Source: Ligula intestinalis
Taxonomy: Eukaryota > Platyhelminthes > Cestoda > Diphyllobothriidea > Diphyllobothriidae
NCBI GenBank assembly: GCA_036362985.1
Contig: JAYGXS010000001.1
Location: 47,317,777 to 47,381,776 of the forward strand
DNA length: 64,000 nucleotides
Direction: 5' to 3'
Shown here: positions 1-10,989 of the stretch, piece by piece
Layout of the letters: each line of letters starts with the position of its first letter
Position numbering within the stretch: the first letter of the stretch is position 1
Program-made: the position numbers and the translations under genes
The notes under the pieces: model-generated
The model's input: only the letters and a program-made list of their open reading frames with translations
The model's database searches: none
Told to the model about the DNA's origin: nothing

Positions 1-540
1 TTGCGCTGCATTTATCTAATTCCTTCCTCACCCACATCAATGGCCTGTCAGTGATGGCAACCCCTGGGTCGCAGCTGGACGTAAGCACACTTAATAAATT
101 CAGTATTATTAAATCAAGGAACAGACGCTTGACTGACAGAAAAATGAGGATTGAGGAAAATAACTACCAAACGATATTTGGCCACTTCCAGTCTGGTGGA
201 CACGGTTTACGATCACAGCTTCCAGGCATGTTCTAACGGTTCAGATTTAGGTCGCAGTTCAGGCTTCGCATGAATCTGTCAGTCGGCGAGTGAAAACTCG
301 CTGATGCATAGTGGAACTTCACTGATCCGGCATTCTCGTCCTCCCTCGACACGTTAACCACTATCAGAATGTCTCAACATTACCCCTTAAACACCTGCGT
401 ATAGGTAGGCCGTAAACAAAACCATGCTGTCTGTCGACAACGCCGCACTCACTGAAACTCACTTCATGCACGTCTTATCACTCATATTGGTACACTATAA
501 GAAATGCCATGTTGTCGTTTCTAGCTAATCTTGAAACAGG
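1..540. other. no gene recognised
   Basis: No ORF, RNA gene or mobile-element motif could be recognised here. The only open frames are short (61 codons or fewer) and have no familiar motif. Confidence 0.5.
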
Positions 541-544
541 CTTT

Positions 545-1085
545 CAAGCCGATTGATGTGAGACCTGCCTAGCGGGCTCTTTGAAGGTCAGCACATTCAA
601 ACTAGATGAATGTGCTCCGAATATAGAACCATAGGCCCTAGATAGGGAAATCTAAACAAAGCCATAAAATCTGATCAAGGAGACTAGGGCTTCAATAAGA
701 ATCACTCGCCCACCCGCAAAACCGGTAGCCATTGGCTATTCAGAGACCAGACATGGCACTCGATCGGCAAAAGCCGCTTAAAAACTGGGATGAAAAGTAT
801 TTAACGACCGCACCACCGTGAGAACTTCAAAGCTGTCGCAACGAAGGCGAATCCCGACGGAACTCTGCCTATATCTGCTGGTCTGCACTCCCCCGCACAG
901 GGACAATGTGCTCTCCAAAGCCACTTCAAGGACAAACCCTGGTGTCCTACATAGTCACTTCAGACGAAAATGAGGAAGATAGTAAGCTCATATTCTCATC
1001 TGTAATGCTTATTGCACATGTTGTTTGCTCGTCTTCTCACCCAGATATTGATACAATGTAGGAAACACCATATTATCATGTTTAG
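545..1085 (+). repeat. diverged direct repeat, copy 1
   Basis: About 500 bp that matches 1475-1965 in the same order and orientation, with many substitutions. Matched landmarks are a segment ending in a 'gccattggctat'-like stretch near 725-740 against 1660-1665, and an 'agctcatattc' stretch near 985 against 1887. No coding potential was seen in either copy. It may be an internal piece of an unrecognised element or an old tandem duplication. Confidence 0.6.
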
Positions 1086-1088
1086 CTT

Positions 1089-1440
1089 ATCGCAGAGGGT
1101 TAAGTAAGTTAAAGCCTGGCAACTGCGATCGTCAGACCAGGTTCCTTGGGAGAAGAGAAGCCACGGGAGGCCAGAGTAGAAGTAACAGTTTGTTCTGTGC
1201 AGAAAGAACGAGAAACAGGTAGTAGAAAATTGACTTTCAGACAAGCGAGCAGCCGCACACCACAGGGGCGCGTCTGAAGTGAGGTGACCGCGCGCATCAC
1301 CACAGCGTCTGAACCGACTTTTTTGCGAGTCGCCCTTGACAGGTGATTGGCCAGACCGACAGGCGGGGGCGGCCGGTAAATATGCACTCGTGGGTAGCGA
1401 TGAGCCTTCGTTTGATGATTTTCTGCGCGAAGTGAGTCAC
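1089..1440 (-). repeat. solo-LTR-like repeat (minus orientation)
   Basis: About 350 bp matching, in reverse complement, the repeat at 10990-11343. The part that reads 'ccagagtagaag' also resembles the LTRs of the short element at 5752-7245, so this looks like a related solo LTR. It includes an antisense AATAAA-like stretch and no internal coding region. It sits between two copies of a diverged direct repeat. Ends are approximate and no target-site duplication was found. Confidence 0.6.
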
Positions 1441-1474
1441 CACATACTAATTATAAAGTAGGCTGCACCCCCAT

Positions 1475-1965
1475 CAAATAGAAGATATGCTGAGTAGGTT
1501 CTTCTGAGGTCAAAAATATCACAATAAGACAAATGTATGACGAAGGCAGCCCCATCGTACCTAGATACGGAAAACCTAAATAAAGACGTATAACCTGTTC
1601 AATAATTCTAGGGGCTTTAAGTGGGCACATCCGCTCCCCTGCAAAATCGGCAGCCGTTGGCTATGCATAACCCAATTAGGGCGTTCGACCGAAACAATGA
1701 TTTATAAAGCGAATTGATAGACTTCAACGGCTACATCGCTCATGAAAACCTCGAATCTGCTTTGTAGTACGGCGTAATCTGCCTGTATATGCTGCTCTGC
1801 AACCCTGTACAGAGACCGCATGCTCGCAGGACAACCCGGGTGTCTTACAAATCACAAAATGAAGGCGAGGAAGCTGATAAGCTCATATTCCTATCTACAC
1901 TGCTTATTACTTATTACTCAGCTAGTGAAACACCTATAGTATAGGATTAACCAATGTTAGTTAAT
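1475..1965 (+). repeat. diverged direct repeat, copy 2
   Basis: Second copy of the repeat at 545-1085. It ends immediately before the truncated RTE-type LINE begins, so the LINE appears to have landed at or next to its edge. Non-coding as far as can be seen. Confidence 0.6.
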
Positions 1966-1969
1966 TCTG

Positions 1970-4100
1970 GAGCAGATTTCTCTCGCAAAACTCCGGCAAC
2001 CCAGCACTTCCGAGGCTCTAAGCATAGAAATCCGGTCCCGTCTTACGACCCAAGCTGACAGCGAAGGCAGTAGCAAGTGGTTATCACTGAAGACATCCGT
2101 TCATGGGGCAGCTGATAAAATTCTCGGATTTACTCAGCGGCGCCGCACTGACTGGGTTAGCGGAAAAACCCTGCAGCTGTTGGTCAAGATGACTCGACCC
2201 AGGTCTTGCAACGGTGCTTCCTTCCGTCAACTCATAAAGCTGGCGGCGAAGTCGGCTGGAGATGGCCGGCAGAACTATTGGTCCGAAACGGCGACTTCTA
2301 TGAAGCAGGTTCCAAATGTTGGTGACACTCGAAAATTGTACCAAATCATCCGCCAAGTTAGTGGTAAGCCCCCGACACGCTGTGATTCTGTTTGCGATAT
2401 CAATGGCGGCTTTATTGCTGACAGCTCGATTAAGGTCGATTGGGGACGTGAACACATTTCAGCACCTCAACTTTGATGAGCAACCTGTCACACCCTCCCT
2501 CTCCTCCACAGCAGGGTTTGAACTCTGTCCAGCCTACGCAGTGTCTTGTGACCTCTCTTCCGAAGACGAAGTTGCCGATGCAACGCAGAGGCTGCGCAAG
2601 AACAAGGCGTGCAGAGAGGACGGTATTTCTGCAAAAATCTACAAGTCGACACCCTGGCTCCTCGGCTTCATGAGGTGATCGTACAGGCGTAGTGAGCAGA
2701 GGCCATTGCCGATGACTGGGGCTCGGGCATCCTTGTACCTGTCCATAACAAGGGAGATAAGACAAGATGCGAGAACTACCGCACCATGAGTCTTATCGAC
2801 GTTGCTGCAAAGATTTTTGCTATTGTTCTTCTCAGGCGCTTCCAGTCTGTACGTGCCTCCAGGACGCGGCGCAACCAGACCGGATTCCGCGCTGGGCGTA
2901 GATGTGCTGAACAGATATTTAGGCTGAGGCGCATTCAAGAATTCCACCATAGCTACCAGCAACCGACTGCCGTCTGCTTTGTCGGCTTCGCCGCCGCATT
3001 CGATTACATCCACCGCGAGTCCCTATGGTGAAAAATGGAACTAGATGGAGTGCCGACTAAACTGATAACTATAATTAAAGCTTACTATCGGTCCACCACC
3101 GCACGAGTTCTGGTTCACAAATATCTCTCTCAACCGCTCAATATACGGTTTGGTGCCCGACAGGCCTGCGTTCTGTCGCCCATTCTGTTTAACTACTACA
3201 TTGACTGGATTCTCGGCAAGGCCATACGTGAAGAGGATGGTGTTGAGCTTGCACCCGGACGCCGGCTAACTGATCTTGACTACACCGATGATATTGCGCT
3301 GCTAGCCTCAAACTTTGGTGATCTACAGTCTGTAGTTTCGCGGGTAAAATAGATCGCTATGTCGGTTGGCATGTCCATAAATTCCGGAAAGACGAAGTTA
3401 TTTTCAAGCTGTATCCCTGACCAGGAGAAAGTACCCCTGGGAATTAATAGCCCTCAACTTGAAGAAGTAGACAGCTTTAAATACTTCGGGGTGAGGCTGC
3501 TACCGAATGGGCAGATCAAGGACGATACTGCTTGCTGGGTTTCCTCAATTCTTAAAAAGCGCCTATGGATTAGACACGACATCTCCATCACCATGAAGAT
3601 TCGTGTATATCGTGCATCCATCCGGTCAATCCTTCTTTATGGATGGGAATGCTAGGCTGCGCGCGCTGAATATGAGCAAATATTGGAAGTCTTCGACCAC
3701 TGATGCCTGAGGACCATCCTGCGAGTTAGGCATAGCGACTTCATCTCAAATGAGACAGTCCGCACCCGCTGCGATCGAGTCGCGAGGATATCTCAGGCCA
3801 TTCAATAAAGGTGACTGAGGTGGTTTAGGCACGTTCACCGTCGTCCGCCCCACGAGCTTAGCTATGCTGCCCTCGACCCACCGCTGCAGCCCACTTGGAG
3901 TCGTCGACGAGGAGGGTAACTGAAAACTTGACGGACGGCCTCAAGCCAAAACGTTGAAGCAGTTCTTGGACCTTCTACCTTCGGTCTCCTTCGCTGGAGA
4001 AGAGACTGGGTGGAGCTCTCCAGATCTGTTGCCGCCAATCACCACGCATGGAAAGGTGCCATCGGGGACATCATTGAGGCCGGCTAGATCAGGCATGATA
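1970..4100 (+). pseudogene. RTE-type non-LTR retrotransposon, 5'-truncated reverse transcriptase
   Basis: Decayed LINE polyprotein read across several frames. From left to right it shows the linker after the endonuclease (about 1990-2450), the thumb-proximal palm entry (ENYRTMSLIDVAAKIFAIVL, near 2775), the finger/palm block QTGFRAGRRCAEQIF (near 2880), FGARQACVLSPILFNYYIDW (near 3150), the catalytic YTDD at 3281-3292 and the C-terminal block with SFKYFGVRLLPNG (near 3475). The tail with the W-FGH-like and RRWRR-WVELSRS blocks reaches about 4090. The apurinic-type endonuclease domain is missing, which is typical of incomplete target-primed insertion. Frameshifts and stops (for example at 3030, 3350, 3653) rule out function. 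An independent copy of the missing endonuclease lies at 19930-20570. Assignment to the RTE clade is by motif recognition. Confidence 0.85.
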
Positions 4101-4304
4101 ACAGCCGTAACAAAAACAAGTAAGACGGGAGACGTCCCCTAAATCTCAAGATGATTTAGATACTGCAGTAAGACAAAAGTTAGCCTGAAAATGGTACATG
4201 GCACCATGCAACATAAAGGCATGGTATAACTTGGGCTAGTACGGAATAACGTGTCGTTTACCCATGGTGGATAGAGTTGATGGATAGAGTTGCAAGCCAT
4301 GATT

Positions 4305-4450
4305 TTCCTCGGGCTTCAAACATTTATCCATTCGCAATAGCATAAACCCACCTTCACACTCCTTATTGAGATCCGGGGGATATGAGCTCCATCGTTAACT
4401 TTAATCAGCGTCATCTATGACTAATACTAGCGTCATTAATAGTGCCAGTA
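4305..4450 (+). repeat. short direct repeat, copy 1
   Basis: About 150 bp resembling 5280-5435, including 'cactcctt-ttgagat' and 'gactaatacta' blocks in the same order. Non-coding. The second copy abuts a PLE end, so this may be flanking or terminal sequence of a non-autonomous PLE relative. Confidence 0.5.
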
Positions 4451-5279
4451 TAAATAACACTCAGCTACATTGCTAGTCAGGAGTAGCAGCAGTAATACCA
4501 GAAGCAGAAGCTCGACATTTATTATCGGGTTTTTCCGCAATATGTTTAACCATAATGCAGATTAGGAAAATCTACAGATATAAATTAATAAAAGTTTTCA
4601 ATGAAATAAAATAAAAATGCCTAAAGAAGTTATTAAAGTATATTCCATGACCTACACTAATTCCCCACCCATAAAACCTCTATAACCGCCGTTTCCATAG
4701 GACAAAATAATGGGAGTAGGAATATATGAGGTGCACTACTTAAATTACTGTCACCTCGGACTGTTTCTGTCGCAAGCTACCAGACACAGCTAAAAGCGAT
4801 GAGTGATGAAAGATGACATGCTCGATGGAAATATTAGTGTCGGCTGAATTCCCCTTGGTCGCCCCCCCCACGGTCGTTTAAATCATGAGAAAAGATGGCA
4901 CCCTGCGTTTATGCCATGTCCATCGCAAGTGAGATGCTGTAGCAAACCTGCAGTTAACCTTTAGATGGCAAACGGCACTACGTTGCGACAGAAGGGCACG
5001 GTAGAAACTTGAATCATTATTTTAGCACGTTTCTTCAAAGCAAATGATTAGTTATACCTCAAACAGCTTGGAATTGCATATTGGGTCCCGACTTCCTACG
5101 AGTACACACAGGCCGTATTCTAATATACTATTTACAGGTATTAGTATGTATGATTACCAGAATTATCACTCTTAGCATAGGCAAATTTCTTCTAGCAGCA
5201 GTATCCTAGTCCTCGTAGTCCAAACGTTTAGAAATTGACAGTCTGGTGGACCGAGTTGAGTGGGCGGAAATCAAGGCCA
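4451..5279. other. no gene recognised
   Basis: AT-rich sequence without recognisable coding, RNA or element motifs. Confidence 0.5.
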
Positions 5280-5435
5280 GCCCTGACGTGCTTCGGACCT
5301 TAAACGTGTATTTACTCGGAATGGCATGAACCCAGATTCCCACTCCTTGTTGAGATTGAGGGGATGTGAGCCCAGCACTGAATTTAACCTGTGTCAATTC
5401 TGACTAATACTAGTTTCATGAATAGTACCAGTTCA
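5280..5435 (+). repeat. short direct repeat, copy 2
   Basis: Partner of 4305-4450. It runs directly into the PLE terminal sequence that starts at about 5435. Confidence 0.5.
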
Positions 5436-5530
5436 GACGAAGAAGAAGATGCGATCACTGGAACAAGGACTTTATTTTCCTGACGTTTCGGATTCCTCTG
5501 GAAATCCTTAATCATAGGTAATCGAAGGAC
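5435..5530 (-). mobile_element. PLE terminal fragment
   Basis: Reverse complement of the terminal repeat of the PLE at 56004-59034: the GAAGA-rich end, the 'gatcactggaacaag' block, the conserved 'cctgacgtttcgg' block and the 'tcataggtaatc' block are all present in order. The hammerhead-like core is degenerate here (TTAAGGA in place of CTGANGA). No coding sequence accompanies it. Confidence 0.75.
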
Positions 5531-5567
5531 AGTCTGAAATATGTGCATCTGCACAGTAGTACCAGTA

Positions 5568-5690
5568 CTTGAGAAGAGGATGACTCGATCACAGGGACAA
5601 TACTTTATATTCGCCTGACGTTTCGATATCCGTCGCGGATTCGTCATCAGAGACATAGTCAAAGAGCAATAGCAATACCCCAAAAGCAAT
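5568..5690 (-). mobile_element. second PLE terminal fragment, different subfamily
   Basis: Follows the previous fragment in the same orientation and shares its layout: a GAAGAGGA-rich end, a 'gatcacagggacaa' block and 'gcctgacgtttcg'. The intervening stem differs and the hammerhead core is intact. Two PLE ends of different subfamilies therefore lie back to back. Confidence 0.7.
5612..5655 (-). ncRNA. hammerhead ribozyme-like motif (candidate)
   Basis: On the minus strand the order is TGTCT, CTGATGA (5644-5650), a stem-loop containing ATCCG-CGA-CGGAT, GAAA (5621-5624), then ACGTC ending at 5617 and AGGCG. TGTCT and AGGCG can form helix I (A-U, G-C, G-U, C-G, G-U). ACGT is self-complementary, giving a one-pair helix III in the monomer and four pairs in a dimer, as known for hammerheads in PLEs. 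Self-cleavage would fall after the C of GTC, between 5617 and 5616. Unpaired bases at the foot of stem II are a weakness. Activity is inferred, not shown. Confidence 0.65.
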
Positions 5691-5751
5691 ACCCCAGTAC
5701 CAGTTCTACCATCACTTAGCTGACTTGCTAGTTAGCAGTATTAGTAGATAT

Positions 5752-6168
5752 ATAGAAGTTAAGGCTAAGACGATTAAACCTAACACCTACAAGCTTCGAG
5801 GCCCGGTTCTATAGGAGACGGGAGAAGTCTTGGGAAGGCCAGAGTAGAAGGAAGAGTTTATTGTGTACACAGGAAGGAGAATAGAATGGAAATAGTGTTG
5901 ACTCACGGAGTAGTGCGTCCGTTCCCTATTCGGGTGGGCCTTGGAGTGAATAGAGCTCCATTTATTGCTGGCGAATGCTTTGTCCCGGGAGCCAATGGGG
6001 CTGCTGATGTCTAGATTAGCGTGGGCCACTGAAAGCCTGGGCCGATGAAAGCGTGGGCCAATGACTGTTAGCAGTTAGTCCCAAGAGGCGTTGGGCACAC
6101 AGGCAGGCTAGTTGAGTCATGCGTCAGCGGCTAGTCTTGGGCTCTAAGTGGCTGCTAGGGCCACTACA
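5752..6168 (-). repeat. 3' LTR
   Basis: 417-bp terminal repeat. On the minus strand it opens with TGTAGTGGCC and carries an AATAAA near the middle. It differs from the other LTR by scattered substitutions, so the insertion is not very recent. It does not end in CA on the strand that begins with TG, so one boundary may be off by one or two bases. Confidence 0.85.
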
Positions 6169-6496
6169 AGTGCTCCCCTCAAAGACCGAAGTCCATTGAT
6201 GAAAGAAATGGAACGAAGGAAGGTTAGTAAAGGATAGGGAAGGAAGTACGTACCAACGGCAGGGTTCGAACAGCTGGTGCTCGTGTGTTTAGCTTGCGAG
6301 AGCAAGATTGAAAAGACAGTTGTGGCCTGCATGAGCTTCTGTGGCTGGCATGCGAGTGGTGGGTAGTGCCGCCAGTGCCGCTTGGGAGGAGGAAAGGTCT
6401 TCTCGCGTCCGCGTGGGCAACTGGGTCTGCGGTAGGAGGAAAGTTCTCGACTACACGTGCATCGGCATCTTGTAGGAGATTAATTATCTCGACTAC

Positions 6497-6800
6497 CTAG
6501 GAGGGAGGTTGATTGGCTGCTTTGAACTTCGATGGCAAATCAGTATGCCATGTTAGTGTTCGCTGACAGGAGGAAAGGGGCACCGTTGGCAGTAGAAGTA
6601 GAATGGAGGTCTGGGTATTGGCACTCATAGCGGGAAAGTGCTCCGTGGGATGAGGTAGGAACCAGAGCCTAAGGTCCGAGGGTGTCGATAATGAAATCAT
6701 CCATTTCGTGGCCAAATGAGATGACACAGGAGAAATTTAGTTGAAGGTGAGGGAGGTCTGATGATTATTGAGCTCGGCCATATCAGAAGTTTAGTTGAGA
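6497..6800 (-). pseudogene. gag-like remnant of the LTR element
   Basis: The minus strand downstream of the primer-binding site starts MAELNNHQTSLTFN in one frame. It continues through frameshifts into RLWFLPHPTEHFPAMSAN and LPSKFKAANQPPS. The spacing LWF - AMSANTQT - LPTVPL - LPSKFKAA is reminiscent of the matrix/capsid start of Ty3-type gag proteins (LWF...E..F...I..Q...). Stops and frameshifts exclude a functional product. The similarity is by eye and modest. Confidence 0.45.
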
Positions 6801-6828
6801 GTTCATCTCATGATTGGGGTCACCAGTT

Positions 6829-7245
6829 ATAGGAGTTAAGGTTAAGACGGTTAACCTTTACACCTACAATCTTCGAGGCCCGGGTCCATAGGAGATGGGA
6901 GAAGTCTTGGGAAGGCCAGAGTAGAAGGAAGAGTTTATTGTGTACACAGGAAGGAGAATAGAATGGAAATAGTGTTGACTCACGGAGTAGTGCGTCCGTT
7001 TCCTATTCGGGTGGGCTCCGGAGTGAATAGAGCTTCATTTATTGCTGGCAAATGCTTTGTCCCGGGAGCCAATGGGGCTGCTGATGCCTAGATTAGCATG
7101 GGCCACTGAAAGCCTGGGCCAATGACAGCGTGGGCCAATGGCTGTCAGCAGCTAGTCCCAAGAGGCGGTGGGCACACAGGCAGGCTAGATGAGTCATGCG
7201 TCAGCGGCTAGTCTTGGGTTCCAAGTGGCTGCTAGGGCCACTACA
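6829..7245 (-). repeat. 5' LTR
   Basis: Second 417-bp terminal repeat, adjacent to the primer-binding site (TGGTGACCCC at about 6815-6824 on the minus strand). The GATAT target duplication follows it. Confidence 0.85.
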
Positions 7246-7250
7246 GATAT

Positions 7251-8720
7251 TGTAGTAGTAGAAGTACCAGCCGCGGTTTCCTTGAGTCTGTCTTTACACC
7301 TGCTGAAATGTGAGTGGGGATAGGAAGAGCAATATTATCAGCGCAAAACTCTACTGTCACTCTAAGCGATCAGGCTTTGACCACTTTTTTCAATACCGGC
7401 CCAATAGGCGGTGTTCTGGCCAGCATTGGAAAAAGCGGCCTACGCCTGATTCCGTTCGGTCATCTCGACTCTGTCTTATCATCGGTTCAAGTGGGTTGAA
7501 GGTTCAGTGAGCGGTTGAGGGCTGCGCGTCTACACCCAAGTAAATCTAAGCCTCGACTACAGTCACCCTTCCTGCTCCTGAGCACATGCTACCAAGCACA
7601 TTTAAAAAGGTGAATCGTGGTCTCTTGGTTCGTGCACGCAAAAGCAGAGTGCAAATATCCTTGTAGAGCTGCACTGGTTGAGTCTCGAGCTGGTGGTGTG
7701 CAGAAGGATTCCTCGTGCGGCACAACTGTTCTTGATAGACTGAAGTGCACAGGTCTCATGATAAACATTTAGGCACGTGAAGACGAGTTCGTTCTACAGC
7801 CTATCCACATCTTATTCTTCTACTTCAGTTTATTTGCCAGCAGAGTATTATTCGCTTGTGACTTTAAAACAGAAAGGTGTGTACTGAATTGGTGAAATAA
7901 ACAATCCCATTTTCTATTTCAGAAATGGCATGAATGCACTGGTCATAAGATTCAAGCTTCTAAATATTCGCTTAAATTAGAGTCTTTGCCATTTTTTCTG
8001 ATGATGACCACCATAGGGAGTTCGAAAGTGTCATCCCCTTGCTATTGCGTCGACCTGGTCCTAAAAATAACCATCAAATCCAAAGGTAACGTTCTATTTG
8101 CAGAGCAGAATCAGCACAGAGTTCCAACCAATCGACCAGTTTGGAAATGCTGCTTAACAACCTATGGACATATATATTCTCATTGACATTAGGGTACGTA
8201 CTGTGAAACAAAAATATAGCCTTGTATTCAAATCGTTTTTAAATTGTGAATCAAATGAAATTAATTTAAAAAATCTATTTGCCAAACATATTTTTTTGGA
8301 AATTCATAATCGGGCCTGTACAACTGCATTAATAATGAAACTGATAGAGTTGGACAAGGTTAATAAATGTGTTATAAGTGAGACTCATAGTTTTCATACC
8401 ACACTTTCCCCTCCGTGGCCAACGCCGACGCGAGGTGATAATCACATATCGTTCCCACCCCTGGTGCTAGATATTCACTCCGTGCACGTGAAAGTGATTT
8501 TAATTTCTCGTACTCGACCCATGACAAATACTAATAGCCTACCACAATTTCCCCGCCCCCAATGCACTAACCCTTACACGCCGATCTTGCCATGCGGGCG
8601 GTATGAAAATCATGAGTTTCATTCATTAACTCTTTCCGACTCTACCGCTTGCATTCGAGGATGAATTGCCGAAAACATGTTTGTCAAATACGCCCTTTCA
8701 AGTTAAACAGGAATATTTGC
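7251..8720. other. no gene recognised
   Basis: No supported gene. A 166-codon open frame at 8164-8664 (+) has no motif. Part of it (about 8255-8400) resembles 54985-55090, so it is more likely dispersed repeat than gene. Confidence 0.5.
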
Positions 8721-8730
8721 AGAAATTAGT

Positions 8731-9098
8731 TACTCGTCAACGGGCGTTCATCTGAGCGCTAACAGGACTCATCTGTCCCGCTTTGCCTTGGGTTTCTGCA
8801 GAGGCCCTGACAGCCGTAACAGCTGGTTTTATAGGCAGATAGTATTGCCGGCGAAGATAAGGGAGAGTTAAATGACCATTTCTGGCTTATTAGCCGTCGT
8901 CAGCCAGCCATACCCAGACCCAAGTGGTGCCCCACTCGAGCCTTGAACTCGTGAGCTTTTGGGTCAGAGTCAAATTCCCTAACCATTGAGGCATGAGCTC
9001 GTTGTCTAGCCGGTTTAGGCCAGGGCCTCTGGCGAGACCCAAGGTAGAGTGGGACAGGCGAAAGCCGTTAGCGCTCACGTGAACGTTCATCAACGAGT
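8731..9098. repeat. foldback with ~80-bp inverted arms around a SINE
   Basis: The left arm 8731-8812 is the reverse complement of 9019-9098, with scattered mismatches. Shared blocks include 'agggcctct', 'acccaaggt/c', 'gcgggacag/gtgggacag' and 'gttagcgctca'. The loop contains a minus-strand SINE. Either a MITE-like foldback took a SINE insertion, or two opposed repeat heads flank it. Confidence 0.65.
8828..9018 (-). repeat. tRNA-derived SINE, minus strand
   Basis: The reverse complement has a tRNA-like head (GAGCTCATGCCTCAATGGTT as A-box region, CACGAGTTCAAGGCTCG as B box). A body follows with 'ggcaccacttgggtctgggta' and 'ggctggctgacgacgg', ending with the 'gccggcaatactatctgcc' tail shared with the other copies. 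Confidence 0.75.
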
Positions 9099-9104
9099 GT
9101 CAAC

Positions 9105-9300
9105 AGCCTCTGATCTAAACCGGCTAGACAACCAGCTCGTAGTTCAGTGGTTAGGACATTATACTGTGATAAAAGAGGTCGCGAGTTCGAGGCTCGAGTG
9201 GAATACCACTTGGGTGTGGGTATGACTGGCTGACGATGGCCAATGAGCCAGAAATGGCCATTCCAGTCTCCCTTGTCTTTGCCGGCAATACTATCTGCCT
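9105..9300 (+). repeat. tRNA-derived SINE, plus strand
   Basis: Same family as 8828-9018 in the opposite orientation. The tRNA-like head GCTCGTAGTTCAGTGGTTAG and the B box GCGAGTTCGAGGCTCG are clear. Then come the shared body ('ccacttgggtgtgggta', 'actggctgacgatggcc') and the tail ending near 'gcaatactatctgcctac'. An internal polymerase III promoter is expected from the A and B boxes. Confidence 0.8.
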
Positions 9301-10985
9301 ACCGTCTGATGCTATTTCGCATTAAGTTGATTGAACTATTTCAGTCAACCATTCCGAATTTTTATGTCTAATGTCGCCTGTGTAGAGACATCAGATGAAG
9401 CAGTCCTTGATAAACCTTAAAACCACGGGAGCTTGTATTAGTATACTTGAGAGCATCGCACTCTTGCTCGGATCTTTACCTTTCCAAAGTCGGTGTCCTA
9501 CAGTACTGGTTTGTGCCATCTTTTGCTTGTTTCCTGTGAAGTTGCTCTCATCCACCAGGACTTGATCGATGTTCGAAACATGATTACTTTTATTCAGCAG
9601 AACGAAACAGGGGCTTCTGGGTTGTTTGGTGGTGAATACCTTTTTTCAAGAAGAAAAACCAAGGTATATTCTGGATGTTTTCGATTTTTTAGTGATTTTG
9701 TCCTAAGGTGCGGGTAACCACAATCCCGTGGCATGGACTTGAATTGCTCGGCTTCCTTCGGCGTTCTAGGGCCTGAGCCTGGTCAAATATGTTTTAAAAA
9801 CAATGTTTTACCCTTGATTGTCGTGAGCCATTGCTGTTACTTCGTCGTGCAACATGTAGAACGCAAAAGTTGTCGAATTATATACTTACTGCTTCAGAGC
9901 ATTTGAAATTGCATTCTGCGTCTTCAGCTTGTTGATATTCCGAATAAATTATGTATATTTCACTTCTGTTCGTCCCGTGTTCATTGTCTCACCACATGAC
10001 TACTAGCATCCAATCAGGTTGGGCTACAGCGACGAAGCACAAAAACAATCCAATCCCGCCTGCTCCTGTCACACGGTCGCGAGTCACGCCAGAACTCCTC
10101 CCTCCAGTTCGCTAAGTCCACGCAACCACACATGAAATTAATTGTTTTTTAAACCTCTGCATTTTTACTGCTCGACCATCGACGCTGAAAGATCAAAAAG
10201 TAGTGTTTTCTGACTACCTCTCATCAATTTATGCGCAATCTAAATCTTCCTTATTGATCAGATTTCCTTCCTATATGCGTCGGTGAAATCAAGGTTTCGC
10301 GATAGACGGTAGCCTTTAGACGCAATGTACCTGGGCATTTTAAAGGGAGATCGGGCTAATGATCCTGCTAGCTGTGAAATGTTTGAGCTCCTGTTCTCAT
10401 CACGAAGTGCAGATGAGCTGACAAATTTAGATAAGAAAATGTATGCATACGCAGTTTATTGCACTGCATACCGAATGAACTTCGCCTAGTGAGGACGGTT
10501 TTCACCGTCGGCAAGACTACAACTTGGATACCAATCTAGGGCTGCTCGAATAATTTGAGGTTTATAGCTATGAGCCAAGTATATACCTGAAAATATATCA
10601 TGAATGATGGTATGGGTCGATCAAAAGTGATGGAGTTGACGACAGGTGATAATCTATTCTATGGAGTTTACTTTTGATCAAGTTATTTCTCGGACATCGT
10701 CCCTGTTGATATCCCTGTTGATGACTATCTTCCAATCGAACCACGTCCGAGTTCTCGATTTAAAACAGTCAAATACATTGGCGCAGCTAAATAAATATAA
10801 TACACAGGCGAGCTTGAAATAGAGGCGACTTCCAATGTACAGCTGGTGTTAGAAGGCATGGATCCCGTTTTACATAGCCCCAGTTATAATTTCTGCAGCC
10901 ATCAATTTTAAGAAATGTTTATTCTTCTTAAAGTTGTGATAGTATTTCTTACCGCAGGTTTTGCTGCACAAAGCGGGAAGCAAAC
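9301..10985. other. no gene recognised
   Basis: Only short unremarkable frames. A minor inverted pair (about 10618-10640 with 10655-10677, 'gatcaaaagt' against 'acttttgatc') could form a small hairpin. Confidence 0.5.
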
Positions 10986-10989
10986 ATGA

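Larger units (their letters stand above)
5752..7245 (-). mobile_element. short LTR retrotransposon, complete ends, tiny interior
   Basis: Two nearly identical 417-bp LTRs in direct orientation surround only about 660 bp. The element is flanked by a GATAT duplication (5747-5751 and 7246-7250). On the minus strand the 5' LTR is the right-hand copy. Just inside it is TGGTGACCCC, a likely tRNA primer-binding site, and just before the left-hand 3' LTR is a purine-rich stretch (TTGAGGGGAGCACT). The interior holds a decayed gag-like segment and no pol. It must depend on a related autonomous element. Ty3-type is suggested by the layout but not proven. Confidence 0.85.

Noticed and set aside
8164..8664. 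166-codon open frame as a gene
   Set aside because: No motif, low-complexity composition, no clear promoter, and part of it matches a dispersed repeat at 55 kb.
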